From assembly GCF_003710935.1 (NCBI RefSeq), contig NZ_RHHS01000032.1, forward strand, positions 1-64,000: a DNA stretch of 64,000 nucleotides. The letters are read 5' to 3'. The notes under the pieces are model-generated. The model was not told where the DNA came from. It made no database searches and was given only the letters and a program-made list of their open reading frames with translations. Position 1 is the first letter of the stretch. Each line of letters begins with the position of its first letter. The translations under genes were made by a program, and so were the position numbers. Of the stretch, positions 1 through 7,666 are shown piece after piece. The DNA is from Brevibacillus gelatini (GTDB lineage: Bacteria > Bacillota > Bacilli > Brevibacillales > Brevibacillaceae).

Positions 1-196
1 TGTGACCTGCTAATTTTATTATGAAATCAGCAGGTTCACAGGCCAAGTACATTTTCATTCAATGTGGTGGCTGTCAGGCCATGGTAGTTTGAGACAGCCC
101 CTTCATTTCGTTTGCAAACAAGCGGTCATGGATGCTCGTGAATTTTATGACGTTAATGAAAAAAATGCGGGTAAAACTGTTTATGCGCAAATTCTA

Positions 197-224
197 TTCG
201 GACTTTTACGAACATTGCTATAAT
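197..224 (+). promoter_or_regulatory. Candidate sigma-A promoter of the citrate transporter gene
   Basis: A perfect -10 TATAAT (219-224) is preceded by TG one base upstream (extended -10). A weak -35 TTCGGA lies 16 bases further up (197-202). A weak -35 with an extended -10 is common at activator-dependent promoters, which suits control by the CitS/CitT pair encoded just downstream. Apart from this promoter and the two cre-like sites after it, positions 1-196 show nothing clear to me. Confidence 0.5.
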
Positions 225-236
225 GACAGCACAAAA

Positions 237-250
237 TGAAAGCGCATTCG
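237..250 (+). promoter_or_regulatory. cre-like site 1 (CcpA operator candidate)
   Basis: TGAAAGCGCATTCG fits the Bacillus cre consensus TGNAANCGNWNNCW at every fixed position except the last base (G instead of A/T). It lies just downstream of the -10, where bound CcpA could block transcription. Confidence 0.45.
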
Positions 251-260
251 TTCACAACGT

Positions 261-274
261 TGTAAGCGCATTCT
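261..274 (+). promoter_or_regulatory. cre-like site 2 (CcpA operator candidate)
   Basis: TGTAAGCGCATTCT matches the cre consensus TGNAANCGNWNNCW at all fixed positions and is preceded by T. It sits between the promoter and the ribosome site of the transporter gene, 24 bases from site 1. Carbon catabolite repression of citM is known in Bacillus subtilis; its presence here is inferred from the match. Confidence 0.6.
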
Positions 275-292
275 TCCAAGGAGGAAATCGGT

Positions 293-1600
293 ATGCTGTC
301 ATGGCTTGGCTTTTTAATGATTGCTGTCTTCATGTATGCGATTATGTCGAAGCGACTGTCCGCGCTGGTCGCGCTCATTGTCATTCCTGTTGTCTTCGCC
401 TTGTTTGGCGGGTTCACGGACCAGCTTGGCGATATGATGCTTGCCGGAATCAAGCAGATCGCCCCGACGGGAATCATGCTTTTGTTTGCGATTTTGTACT
501 TCGGGATTATGATGGACGCAGGCCTGTTTGATCCACTAATTTCCAAAATATTGAAAATCGTCAAGGGCGATCCGCTGAAAATTGTCGTCGGGACGGCGAT
601 TCTCGCCAGTCTGGTGGCGCTGGACGGAGACGGCACGACGACGTATATGATTACGGTGACGGCGATGCTGCCGTTGTACCGGAGACTGGGCATCAAGCCG
701 ATGGTTTTGGCTGTAGTGCCGATGCTGGCGCTGGGTGTCATGAACATGACGCCTTGGGGCGGACCGACGGCACGAGTCATGAGCGTGTTGGGGCTTGATG
801 CTTCCGAGTTGTTTACCCCGCTCCTTCCGGCGATGGCCGCCGGGCTGGCCTGGGTGATTTTCGCAGCCTGTATTTTGGGGAAAAGGGAGCGGAAGCGGCT
901 GGGGATTATCGAGCTGGGCGACGATCATCAGCAGTCGCAGGCGTACGCCGAGCTGGCGGCGACCAGCGACGCTATTTCCATCAAGCGTCCGCGCCTGATC
1001 TGGTTCAACCTGTTGCTGACGGTTGCCCTCATGCTCGGCTTGATTACAAGCTTTTTGCCGCTCCCGATTTTGTTCATGATCGCCTTTGCCATCGCGCTCC
1101 TGGTGAACTATCCGAAGATGGGAGACCAGAAAGAGCGGCTCGCGGCACACGCCGGAAATGCTCTTGCTACCGTTTCGATGGTTTTCGCCGCAGGAATTTT
1201 CACAGGTATCCTGACCGAGACGAAAATGATTGATGCGATGTCCAACACGGTTGTCTCCTGGATTCCCGATTCACTCGGGGGGCACATGCCGGTCCTGGTT
1301 GCTTTGACCAGCATGCCGTTTACGTACTTCATGTCCAATGATGCGTATTATTTCGGCGTCGTGCCGATTTTGGCGAACGCGGCAGCGGCATACGGCGTCG
1401 ATCCGGTGGAAATCGGCCGCGCCTCCATCCTTGGCCAGCCGGTGCATGTGCTAAGCCCGCTGTTTGCCGCCCAGTATTTGCTGATCGGGATGGTCGGCGT
1501 AGACTACGCAGAGACGCAGCGCGCCGTGATAAAGTGGGCTTTTGGCACCACGATTGTCATGATCGTCGCAGCGTTGCTGACAGGGGTGCTGACGCTCTAG
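293..1600 (+). CDS. citM: Citrate/metal-citrate symporter, CitMHS family
   Basis: This 435-residue polytopic membrane protein has about a dozen hydrophobic segments from the first residues onward (for example 2-25 and 60-80). Length and sequence fit CitM/CitH (about 430 residues), which take up citrate complexed with a divalent metal together with a cation. The ATG has an AAGGAGG eight bases upstream. The gene is followed by a CitS/CitT-type two-component system, the usual arrangement for citrate uptake in bacilli. Two cre-like sites lie in the leader, so glucose repression is likely. Nothing looks truncated. Metal preference (Mg or Ca complexes) cannot be read from the sequence. Confidence 0.9.
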   Translation: MLSWLGFLMIAVFMYAIMSKRLSALVALIVIPVVFALFGGFTDQLGDMMLAGIKQIAPTGIMLLFAILYFGIMMDAGLFDPLISKILKIVKGDPLKIVVGTAILASLVALDGDGTTTYMITVTAMLPLYRRLGIKPMVLAVVPMLALGVMNMTPWGGPTARVMSVLGLDASELFTPLLPAMAAGLAWVIFAACILGKRERKRLGIIELGDDHQQSQAYAELAATSDAISIKRPRLIWFNLLLTVALMLGLITSFLPLPILFMIAFAIALLVNYPKMGDQKERLAAHAGNALATVSMVFAAGIFTGILTETKMIDAMSNTVVSWIPDSLGGHMPVLVALTSMPFTYFMSNDAYYFGVVPILANAAAAYGVDPVEIGRASILGQPVHVLSPLFAAQYLLIGMVGVDYAETQRAVIKWAFGTTIVMIVAALLTGVLTL

Positions 1601-1674
1601 GCAAGCTCAAGTTGCCAGGATGGCTTCGGCGTGTCGGCGAGCGGAAAGAGAAACCGCAGGTGTCTGTTCTTGAT

Positions 1675-1706
1675 AAAAAGGGGCCGTTTGCATGGCCTCT
1701 TTTTTC
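1675..1706 (+). terminator. Rho-independent terminator after citM
   Basis: An A-rich arm ending in GGGGCC pairs across an eight-base loop with GGCCTC followed by TTTTTT. It separates citM from the kinase gene, which therefore probably has its own promoter in the short gap to 1752. Confidence 0.6.
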
Positions 1707-1751
1707 TGTTAGACAATGATTAGGATAAAATGAAGACGAGGGGGGAGGGAC

Positions 1752-3368
1752 GTGCGCTTTCACAGCAAGCTGATGCTTATCATCTGTTCGCTCTTGTTTG
1801 GCGTCATCGTGATTCTCGGCACGACGTTCGAGCACATGCTGGGCGAGGCTTTGGAAAAAGAAATCGGCACGCGGGCGCTGCACACGGCAAAAACGGTGGC
1901 GGAGATGAAGGAAATCAAGCAGGCGTTTTACACGGACGACCCGGCGAAGATCATCAATCCGATTGCGGAAAAAATTCGCGTGAGTACAAACGCCGCTTTT
2001 ATTACCGTAGGCAATTTGCAGGGCATTCGCTATTCCCATCCCGATCCGGACGAAATCGGGAAGCCGATGGTGGGCGGCGATAACGAGGCGGTGTTCGCGG
2101 GAAACTCGATCATCTCCGAGACAGTCGGCTCGCTCGGACCGGGGCTGAGGGGAAAGACGCCGATTTATAATGACGCAGGGCAAGTGATGGGAGTCGTGTC
2201 TGTCGGCTTCCTTCTGGAAGATATTGACGAGAGGATCGAAGCGTACCGCGACCGGATTGTCGTGGTGGGGATCGTTACGCTGCTGTTGGGCGTCGCCTGC
2301 ACGATGCTGCTTGCACGCAATGTCAAAAAAGCGATTTTCGGCCTGGAGCCTGCCCGAATCGGTCGGCTGTACCAGGAAAACCAGGCGGTGCTGGAGTCGA
2401 TTCGCGAAGGAATTGTCGCGGTCAATGAGACAGGCGTGATTACGCTTGCCAACCAGACGGCGCAGCGCATGCTCGGGCAGGAGGGCGGAAGCGGCAGCTT
2501 GCTCGTACGGCAGAACGAGCTGGTGCGCTCGCTTGGGCTGGATGAAGTGATCGAAACGGGTCAGGCGGAGTTTGACCGCGAGACAGTGGTGAACGACCAG
2601 GTGCTGATCGTCAACCGCGTGCCGATCAAGGACGCAAAAAGCCAGGTGACAGGAGCCGTCGCCAGCTTTCGTCATCGCTCGGAGCTGTTTGCCGTGACGC
2701 AGGAGCTGTCCCGCGTAAAAGAATATGCGGAGGCGCTCCGCTCCCAGACGCACGAGTATTCCAACAAGCTGCACCTGATCTCCGGGCTGATTCAACTGGA
2801 GTCGTACCAGGAAGCGATCCAGTTCATCTCCTCCGAGCTGGACGCCCATGTCAGTCATACGAAGTTCATTTTGCAGGAGGTGCCTGATCCGCTGCTCGCC
2901 GGACTTTTGCTCGGCAAGCTGAACCAGGCCAACGAACGCAAAATCGAGCTGAAAATCGACCCGGACAGCAACTTCCGCGACATTCCCGCGGCGATTGACC
3001 GGGCGCAACTGATTGTCATTTTGGGCAATTTGCTCGATAATGCGATGGACGCCGTTTTGTCGCCGGGGGCGTTTGCGCAGGAGGTTACGATTTTTTTGCT
3101 GAATATGGAAGAAGTGCTGCTGATCGAGGTGGAAGACCGCGGGCCAGGCATCTCGCGCGAAAACGCCGAACGGATATTCGAGCGGGGATTTTCGACCAAG
3201 GCAAAGCCGAATCACGGCTACGGTCTGCATCTGGTGCAACAGGCAGTCGCGAAGCTGCACGGCAATATTACGCATACAGGCAATCCGTCGGGCGGAACGA
3301 TTTTTACCGTGACGCTTCCGAAAAGAAGCCCGCACGTCGCAGATATGAAGGAGGGAGAGCAGCGTTGA
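1752..3368 (+). CDS. citS: Sensor histidine kinase, CitA/DcuS/CitS family
   Basis: A 538-residue membrane kinase. Hydrophobic segments at about 7-25 and 169-187 flank an extracytoplasmic PAS-like sensor. The sensor carries the di/tricarboxylate-sensor signature with a His-Pro around residue 96 and a GGD near 108-110. A cytoplasmic PAS region (about 205-310) follows. The phospho-acceptor is H334 in a THEYSNKLH box, then an HATPase_c domain with N box (NLLDNAMD), DRGPGI and GYGLHLV. This matches kinases that sense external citrate and similar acids. It starts with GTG shortly after a GGGGGAGGGA stretch, and its stop overlaps the response-regulator start. The likely target is citM upstream. Confidence 0.88.
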   Translation: MRFHSKLMLIICSLLFGVIVILGTTFEHMLGEALEKEIGTRALHTAKTVAEMKEIKQAFYTDDPAKIINPIAEKIRVSTNAAFITVGNLQGIRYSHPDPDEIGKPMVGGDNEAVFAGNSIISETVGSLGPGLRGKTPIYNDAGQVMGVVSVGFLLEDIDERIEAYRDRIVVVGIVTLLLGVACTMLLARNVKKAIFGLEPARIGRLYQENQAVLESIREGIVAVNETGVITLANQTAQRMLGQEGGSGSLLVRQNELVRSLGLDEVIETGQAEFDRETVVNDQVLIVNRVPIKDAKSQVTGAVASFRHRSELFAVTQELSRVKEYAEALRSQTHEYSNKLHLISGLIQLESYQEAIQFISSELDAHVSHTKFILQEVPDPLLAGLLLGKLNQANERKIELKIDPDSNFRDIPAAIDRAQLIVILGNLLDNAMDAVLSPGAFAQEVTIFLLNMEEVLLIEVEDRGPGISRENAERIFERGFSTKAKPNHGYGLHLVQQAVAKLHGNITHTGNPSGGTIFTVTLPKRSPHVADMKEGEQR

Positions 3369-4084
3369 AAAGCATGGCGGGGAACAACATACGGGTACTG
3401 ATTGTCGAGGACGACCTCAGAATCGCCGAGGTGAACCGACGATTTGTGGAAAAAGTGGAGGGCTACGAGGTTGTAGGCATTGCTACCAATGGGCAGGAGG
3501 CGCGGGACCAGTTGGAGCTATTACAGCCGGACCTGGTGCTTTTGGACATTTATTTTCCGGATATGGACGGGCTTGATTTTTTGTCGGTGATAAAGGAAGA
3601 GTTTCCCGCGTGCGACTGCATCATGCTGACAGCGGCCAAGGAGGTCGATACCGTCGTGGAAGCGATCCGCTACGGGGTGTTTGATTTCATCACCAAGCCG
3701 CTGATTTTCGCCCGCTTGCAGCAGACGCTGCAAAACTACCAGGAGTTCCGGCAAAAGGTGCGGGAGTGGAAACAGGATCGGGAGCAGATCAGCCAGGCGC
3801 AGATTGACGAGCTGATTGCGAGAACGGGCACGAAGAAGCCGACCGAGGCGAGAGTCGTCAAAGGCATCGACCAGATTACGCTGGACAAAATCGCGGGCTT
3901 TCTTTTGCAGACGCAGGAGGCGACTACGGAGCTGGTCAGCAAAGAAACCGGCATCAGCCGTTCGACGGCCCGACGGTATCTGGAGTATCTGGTCGCCATA
4001 GGCGAGGCGGTTGCAGACCTTTCATATGGCGTGGTCGGGCGGCCGGAACGTGTGTACAGACGGGTGAGTCAGCCAAAAGAATAG
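3365..4084 (+). CDS. citT: Response regulator, CitT/DcuR/DctR family
   Basis: A 239-residue cytoplasmic regulator. The N-terminal receiver has the acidic pair D16-D17, phospho-acceptor D61 in LLDIYFPD, a conserved Thr in the LTAAK segment and Lys in the FITKP turn. The C-terminal winged-helix DNA-binding part contains an ISRSTARRYLEYL recognition region, as in CitT and DctR. The TTG start overlaps the kinase stop (TTGA) and lies seven bases after GGAGGGAG. An ATG nine bases further on is too far from that site. Translational coupling with the kinase is expected. It probably activates citM when citrate is sensed. Confidence 0.88.
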   Translation: MKSMAGNNIRVLIVEDDLRIAEVNRRFVEKVEGYEVVGIATNGQEARDQLELLQPDLVLLDIYFPDMDGLDFLSVIKEEFPACDCIMLTAAKEVDTVVEAIRYGVFDFITKPLIFARLQQTLQNYQEFRQKVREWKQDREQISQAQIDELIARTGTKKPTEARVVKGIDQITLDKIAGFLLQTQEATTELVSKETGISRSTARRYLEYLVAIGEAVADLSYGVVGRPERVYRRVSQPKE

Positions 4085-4102
4085 CCAGACACACACTGGC
4101 TG
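4083..4102. terminator. Weak hairpin between convergent genes
   Basis: AGCCAG and CTGGCT form a six-pair stem around a seven-base ACACACA loop, at the convergent ends of the response regulator and the diguanylate cyclase. There is no long T run on either strand, so termination activity is uncertain. Confidence 0.35.
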
Positions 4103-4105
4103 TCT

Positions 4106-5599
4106 TTAGTGAACCAGAGGCAGGGAGCTTCCGGCGCTGTCGCTGTTGTCGGAGAGCTGCTTTTTCCTGCTGGTTTTTTCTTTGTACATGGCAGCGTCCG
4201 CCGCTTCAATCATATCCTCGATCGTCACATCCATGCCGGAGCAAAAATAAAACATCCCGTGGCTTGCCGTGATCGGGTACGGCTTTTCCTTTTTGGCGTT
4301 GATTGCGGAAAGCTCTTGCCAGATGGCAGTCCAGACGGCCTCCGCCGCTTCGGTGGACTTGTGGAAAAACAGCACGATAAATTCATCCCCGCCATAGCGG
4401 AACAAGATGTCTTTTGGCCCGATCTTTGCCGCGACGACGTTACAGACAGTCGTGATTAAGGCGTCTCCTTCCCGATGGCCGTACTGATCGTTGACCTGCT
4501 TGAGATTGTTAATATCAATAAAACAGAGCGTACACTCCACCCAGTTGTTTCGGGACTCGGCGAACATTTGCGCGAGCGCCTCCATTCCGCTTCTTCTGTT
4601 TCGCTGTCCCGTCAAAAGGTCGATGGAGGCGTGCTTGGCCAGCTCTCCTTCGACTTTTTTCAACTCCGTAATATCCGTGACGCCGGACAGGATGCAGCGG
4701 ACGTGGTTGATTTCTACCGTTTCGTAGTTGACCATGGCCCAGCGGGTGAAGCCGGGCGCGGTCATTTGCTGCAGCACGTGGTTTTTCAGGCAGCCTGTCT
4801 TTTGCAGTTGCTCGGTCACGGCGGCGCGATCCTCAGCGTCGCGAAAGACGTAGCGGGTGTCATACTGCGGGCCGCCTTCTGCCGCAAGCGGCCATTCTTT
4901 TTGGGCGCGTTCGTTCGCAAGCAAAATCCGCCCGTCGTCCAGCCGCGACAAGATGAGCGGATACGGGTTGATGTCGAACAGCTTGCGCAAATTTTCGTTT
5001 GCTTCCTTCTGCTTGCATTGATGAAGGAAGTCTTTCTTTTTATAGGAGTAAAACGTGAGCAGGATAAAAAACGAGATGCACACGGTCAGGGTCGTATTGA
5101 CCTGCTTGGAATGCAGCGTGAAATCATTTTCGGTGACAAGCGTCAGGAAATAAAGAAACAACGCGTGACAAGGAATGATGATGGACGCGAAGTGTTGGGG
5201 GCGAAGCGGGAAAATGGCCGCGACTCCGATGAGAATAATGACGTAGGAGTCGATATTGCCCGTGAGCCGATGGCTGTTCAGGGAAGACAGGGCACCCCCG
5301 CCGATATAACAAGCGATGTACACAAGGACGAGAAATGTCGGCCAAATGGAGCGCATGAACGTGTCCTGCTGGCGAACTCTTTTGTAAATCAACAGGAAGA
5401 CGATGGAGAGAAGAAAGCCGGCAGTGTGGATACCGGTCAACGTATAGCAAAAGAGCGGATCGCCGACGTCTTTGAGCAAGACCAGATCGACGTACAGAAA
5501 AAAAGGATAGCACATGAGCAGAAACAGCGAGGTCATGCGCAACCGGGTGAATAACAGGTTGGTGTTCCATTCATGAAAGGCTTCATCGTAGCTATTCAT
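4106..5599 (-). CDS. Membrane-bound diguanylate cyclase with PAS and GGDEF domains
   Basis: A 497-residue protein that should make c-di-GMP from two GTP. The N-terminal ~190 residues hold about six hydrophobic helices forming a membrane sensor without an obvious named domain. A PAS-like region follows (roughly 195-315; DINPYPLILSR, then a linker reading VTDITELKK). The C-terminal GGDEF domain carries an intact RYGGDEF active site. The inhibitory RxxD site five residues upstream reads GPKD, so product inhibition through the I-site is probably absent. There is no EAL or HD-GYP domain. The gene stands alone, with trmB's terminator upstream. A PilZ-containing polysaccharide synthase about 7 kb away is a possible client. 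Confidence 0.85.
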   Translation of the reverse strand: MNSYDEAFHEWNTNLLFTRLRMTSLFLLMCYPFFLYVDLVLLKDVGDPLFCYTLTGIHTAGFLLSIVFLLIYKRVRQQDTFMRSIWPTFLVLVYIACYIGGGALSSLNSHRLTGNIDSYVIILIGVAAIFPLRPQHFASIIIPCHALFLYFLTLVTENDFTLHSKQVNTTLTVCISFFILLTFYSYKKKDFLHQCKQKEANENLRKLFDINPYPLILSRLDDGRILLANERAQKEWPLAAEGGPQYDTRYVFRDAEDRAAVTEQLQKTGCLKNHVLQQMTAPGFTRWAMVNYETVEINHVRCILSGVTDITELKKVEGELAKHASIDLLTGQRNRRSGMEALAQMFAESRNNWVECTLCFIDINNLKQVNDQYGHREGDALITTVCNVVAAKIGPKDILFRYGGDEFIVLFFHKSTEAAEAVWTAIWQELSAINAKKEKPYPITASHGMFYFCSGMDVTIEDMIEAADAAMYKEKTSRKKQLSDNSDSAGSSLPLVH

Positions 5600-5630
5600 C
5601 TGTTGATCTCAATCCTTTGCGAAAGGGTCG

Positions 5631-5680
5631 AAAAAACTCCACGTAAGCACGAACGAATCCGCAAGCGTGTTCACGTGGAG
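5631..5680 (-). terminator. Terminator of trmB (minus strand)
   Basis: A long imperfect stem (CTCCACGT...ACGTGGAG, with internal AAGCACG/CGTG pairing) is flanked at its left edge by six A residues, which are six U in the minus-strand transcript. It separates trmB from the diguanylate cyclase gene. Confidence 0.65.
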
Positions 5681-5711
5681 GCATGTGCCTTGTCCAAAAG
5701 GCCTTGTTCTT

Positions 5712-6356
5712 CTATTTGATGATGCAGCTTGCCTCTACCCGATAGATTCGTTGGCCGCGGGAAGAGAAGCGCTCTTCGTACTCCGTCATGACGTTTTCCT
5801 CTGCGAGCTTGGACTGATGCAGGTCAAACGTGATGTTGCGCATTTGGAAGCGCTCGGCCGCAAACTGGTTGAGGGAAAACTCAAAGAGCTTTTCGTTGTC
5901 TGTCTTCATATGAATTTCCCCGTCCTCGGCAAGCACCTGACGATAGCTTTTCAGGAAGCTGGGATGGGTGAGGCGGCGCTTGGCGTGGCGAGTCTTTGGC
6001 CACGGATCGCTGAAGTTCAGATAGATGCGGGCAATCTCGTGATCGGCAAACAGCTCCGTCAGCTTGGAAGCGTCAAACTGGACAAAGGCCAGATTGGGAA
6101 TCGGCTTGTACTCTGTCCGCTGCAGGGCGCGCAGCACAACCTCTGCTTTCAGTTCGACAGCAATGAAATTAATTTCAGGGTGGCGCTGTGCCAGTGTATT
6201 AATGAAACGTCCCTTTCCACAGCCGATCTCCACGTGGATCGGATTGTCATTTCCGAAGCGTTCCTTCCAGCTTCCTTTATAGGAAAGGGGATTGTCTACA
6301 AACGTCGGATATTCTCGCAGGGCCGCTTCGGCACCTGGAATGTTACGCAGTCGCAT
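5712..6356 (-). CDS. trmB: tRNA (guanine-N7)-methyltransferase
   Basis: A 214-residue class I SAM-dependent methyltransferase that makes m7G46 in tRNA. The SAM-binding motif reads VEIGCGKGRF near residue 44, and the conserved LNFSDPWPK-type segment holds the family's catalytic region. Length and motifs fit bacterial TrmB throughout. I chose the ATG at 6356, which lies seven bases after AGGAGG. Upstream in-frame codons overlap that site. It is a single-gene unit on the minus strand. Confidence 0.95.
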   Translation of the reverse strand: MRLRNIPGAEAALREYPTFVDNPLSYKGSWKERFGNDNPIHVEIGCGKGRFINTLAQRHPEINFIAVELKAEVVLRALQRTEYKPIPNLAFVQFDASKLTELFADHEIARIYLNFSDPWPKTRHAKRRLTHPSFLKSYRQVLAEDGEIHMKTDNEKLFEFSLNQFAAERFQMRNITFDLHQSKLAEENVMTEYEERFSSRGQRIYRVEASCIIK

Positions 6357-6810
6357 ATGTGCCTCCTTCAAAACGAACTCTTTTCTACTTTACGCTGACT
6401 CCCTTCATGTTGCAAGCATAGAGAAGCGAGAGAAGAGAGAATCCAGTATCTTCCCCCGGAAAATGCACGGGAAAAGGAACTTTTTGCAAAAGAGAGTAGG
6501 TCATAAGTCGCATGTGATGCGGGGAAAGGGCATATCGCACTGGATATAATTGGTCGCGACGAGAGGAACTTCTTGGAAGGAAAATAAACTGAAAATTTGC
6601 GGAATGCCCATTATATCAGGCTTGAGCGCGTCAAGCGGTAATCCTATCCATTTGCGGTTGAGGTTTTTGGCAAGTTTTTGGTAATTTCTCTGGACAGAAG
6701 CTTTGGTAAAGTAGAGAACAAGTGAGAGGTCAGCCAAACTTTGCATAAAGTAAGCTTCTACCGAAATGATTTCGTAGAAGCAGTTTCTGTCAAAAGGGAG
6801 GATGAACAAC
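6357..6810. other. Intergenic region with a 5'-UTR hairpin, otherwise no gene seen
   Basis: About 450 bases lie between the divergent trmB and NlpC/P60 genes. I find no credible coding frame. The clearest structure is an inverted repeat at 6754-6781 (GCTTCTA-c-CGAAA, loop TGA, TTTCGTAGAAGC), 14 bases before the ribosome site of the downstream gene. It has no T run, so it is not a terminator. The promoters of both genes must lie here but are not convincing by eye. Confidence 0.5.
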
Positions 6811-7311
6811 ATGAAACTGCGAAAAACCCTCATCGGAATTGTAATGGGCTTGACATTGGGCGTAACGGCAATCGCCCTGCCTATGCCAGGCGAGCAACAT
6901 GTGGCGCATGCGGCCTGGTCGCAAGCAAAAGCGGACAAGGTCATTGCCACCGGGAAAAAATATTTGGGTACCCCCTATAAATTCGGTGCAAGCAAAAATA
7001 CGACAGCTGTTTTTGACTGCTCTTCTTTCACCCAGCGCGTTTTTCGTGTGGCCGTAGGCAAAAACCTGCCGCGAACGTCGCGCGATCAGGCGAAAAAAGG
7101 AACGGTTGTGTCCAAAGCCAACCTGAAAAAAGGCGATCTGGTCTTTTTCAAGGCGAGCACCACGACCACATCCAAACGGATTACCCATGTGGCCATTTAC
7201 GCTGGCAACAACAAACTACTACATACCTACGGAAAGCCGGGTGTGACCTTTACGGGATTTAAAGGCACGTCCTGGGAGAAGCGTTTTGTGTCAGCGCGTC
7301 GTGTCCTGTAG
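6811..7311 (+). CDS. Secreted NlpC/P60 peptidoglycan endopeptidase
   Basis: A 166-residue exported cysteine peptidase. A Sec signal peptide spans about residues 1-34, with a probable AHA cleavage site before AWSQ. The rest is a single NlpC/P60 domain with catalytic Cys near residue 69 in VFDCSSF, His in ITHVAIYAG and a polar third residue in the LLHTYG segment. These enzymes cut the D-gamma-Glu-meso-DAP bond in cell-wall peptides. There are no LysM or SH3 targeting repeats, so it is a minimal, freely secreted form. The ATG at 6811 lies nine bases after GGGAGG. The nearer ATG at 6802 abuts the ribosome site and is unlikely. Confidence 0.88.
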   Translation: MKLRKTLIGIVMGLTLGVTAIALPMPGEQHVAHAAWSQAKADKVIATGKKYLGTPYKFGASKNTTAVFDCSSFTQRVFRVAVGKNLPRTSRDQAKKGTVVSKANLKKGDLVFFKASTTTTSKRITHVAIYAGNNKLLHTYGKPGVTFTGFKGTSWEKRFVSARRVL

Positions 7312-7666
7312 CGGTGTTTTCTTTCTCTACTTATTCATACGTCTCACAGCGAAGTTCGTTGCGGGACGCAGGCAAGCAAATCTTGTCAAAAGGCAAAGCA
7401 GGCGAAAGGAAGGGCGGTCCAGTCGGATCGTCCTTTTTGCAGGTGACTTTTGGAATGCGCGGCCGGAGTCGGTTTTAATTAATGATGAGGCTCTTATGGC
7501 AAAATAGGACTTCTCTATTAAAATCGGGTCATGTAAAATGTTAAAAGGCAATGCATGGGAAAAAGGACACATATTAACAGAGGTTTGCGAATGGATCGAA
7601 TGGGTATTTTTACCTATACAAAGCTATATGCCAAATGCTTTTGCAGACAAGGAGAAAGAAAACCTG
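7312..7666. other. Intergenic region before polysaccharide locus A
   Basis: About 355 bases. The first part ends in the NlpC terminator (7412-7438). The remainder (7439-7666) is AT-richer and should hold the promoter of locus A. TAAAAT-like boxes occur around 7520-7540, but I cannot pair them with a good -35. I searched for a c-di-GMP riboswitch core by eye and did not find one. Confidence 0.4.
7412..7438 (+). terminator. Rho-independent terminator after the NlpC/P60 gene
   Basis: GGGCGGTCC, loop AGTC, GGATCGTCC form a nine-pair stem with two G-U pairs, followed directly by TTTTT. Confidence 0.8.

Noticed and set aside
7439-7666. c-di-GMP riboswitch upstream of the PilZ polysaccharide operon
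   Set aside because: I could not find the conserved GEMM core sequences or the tetraloop-receptor arrangement by eye.
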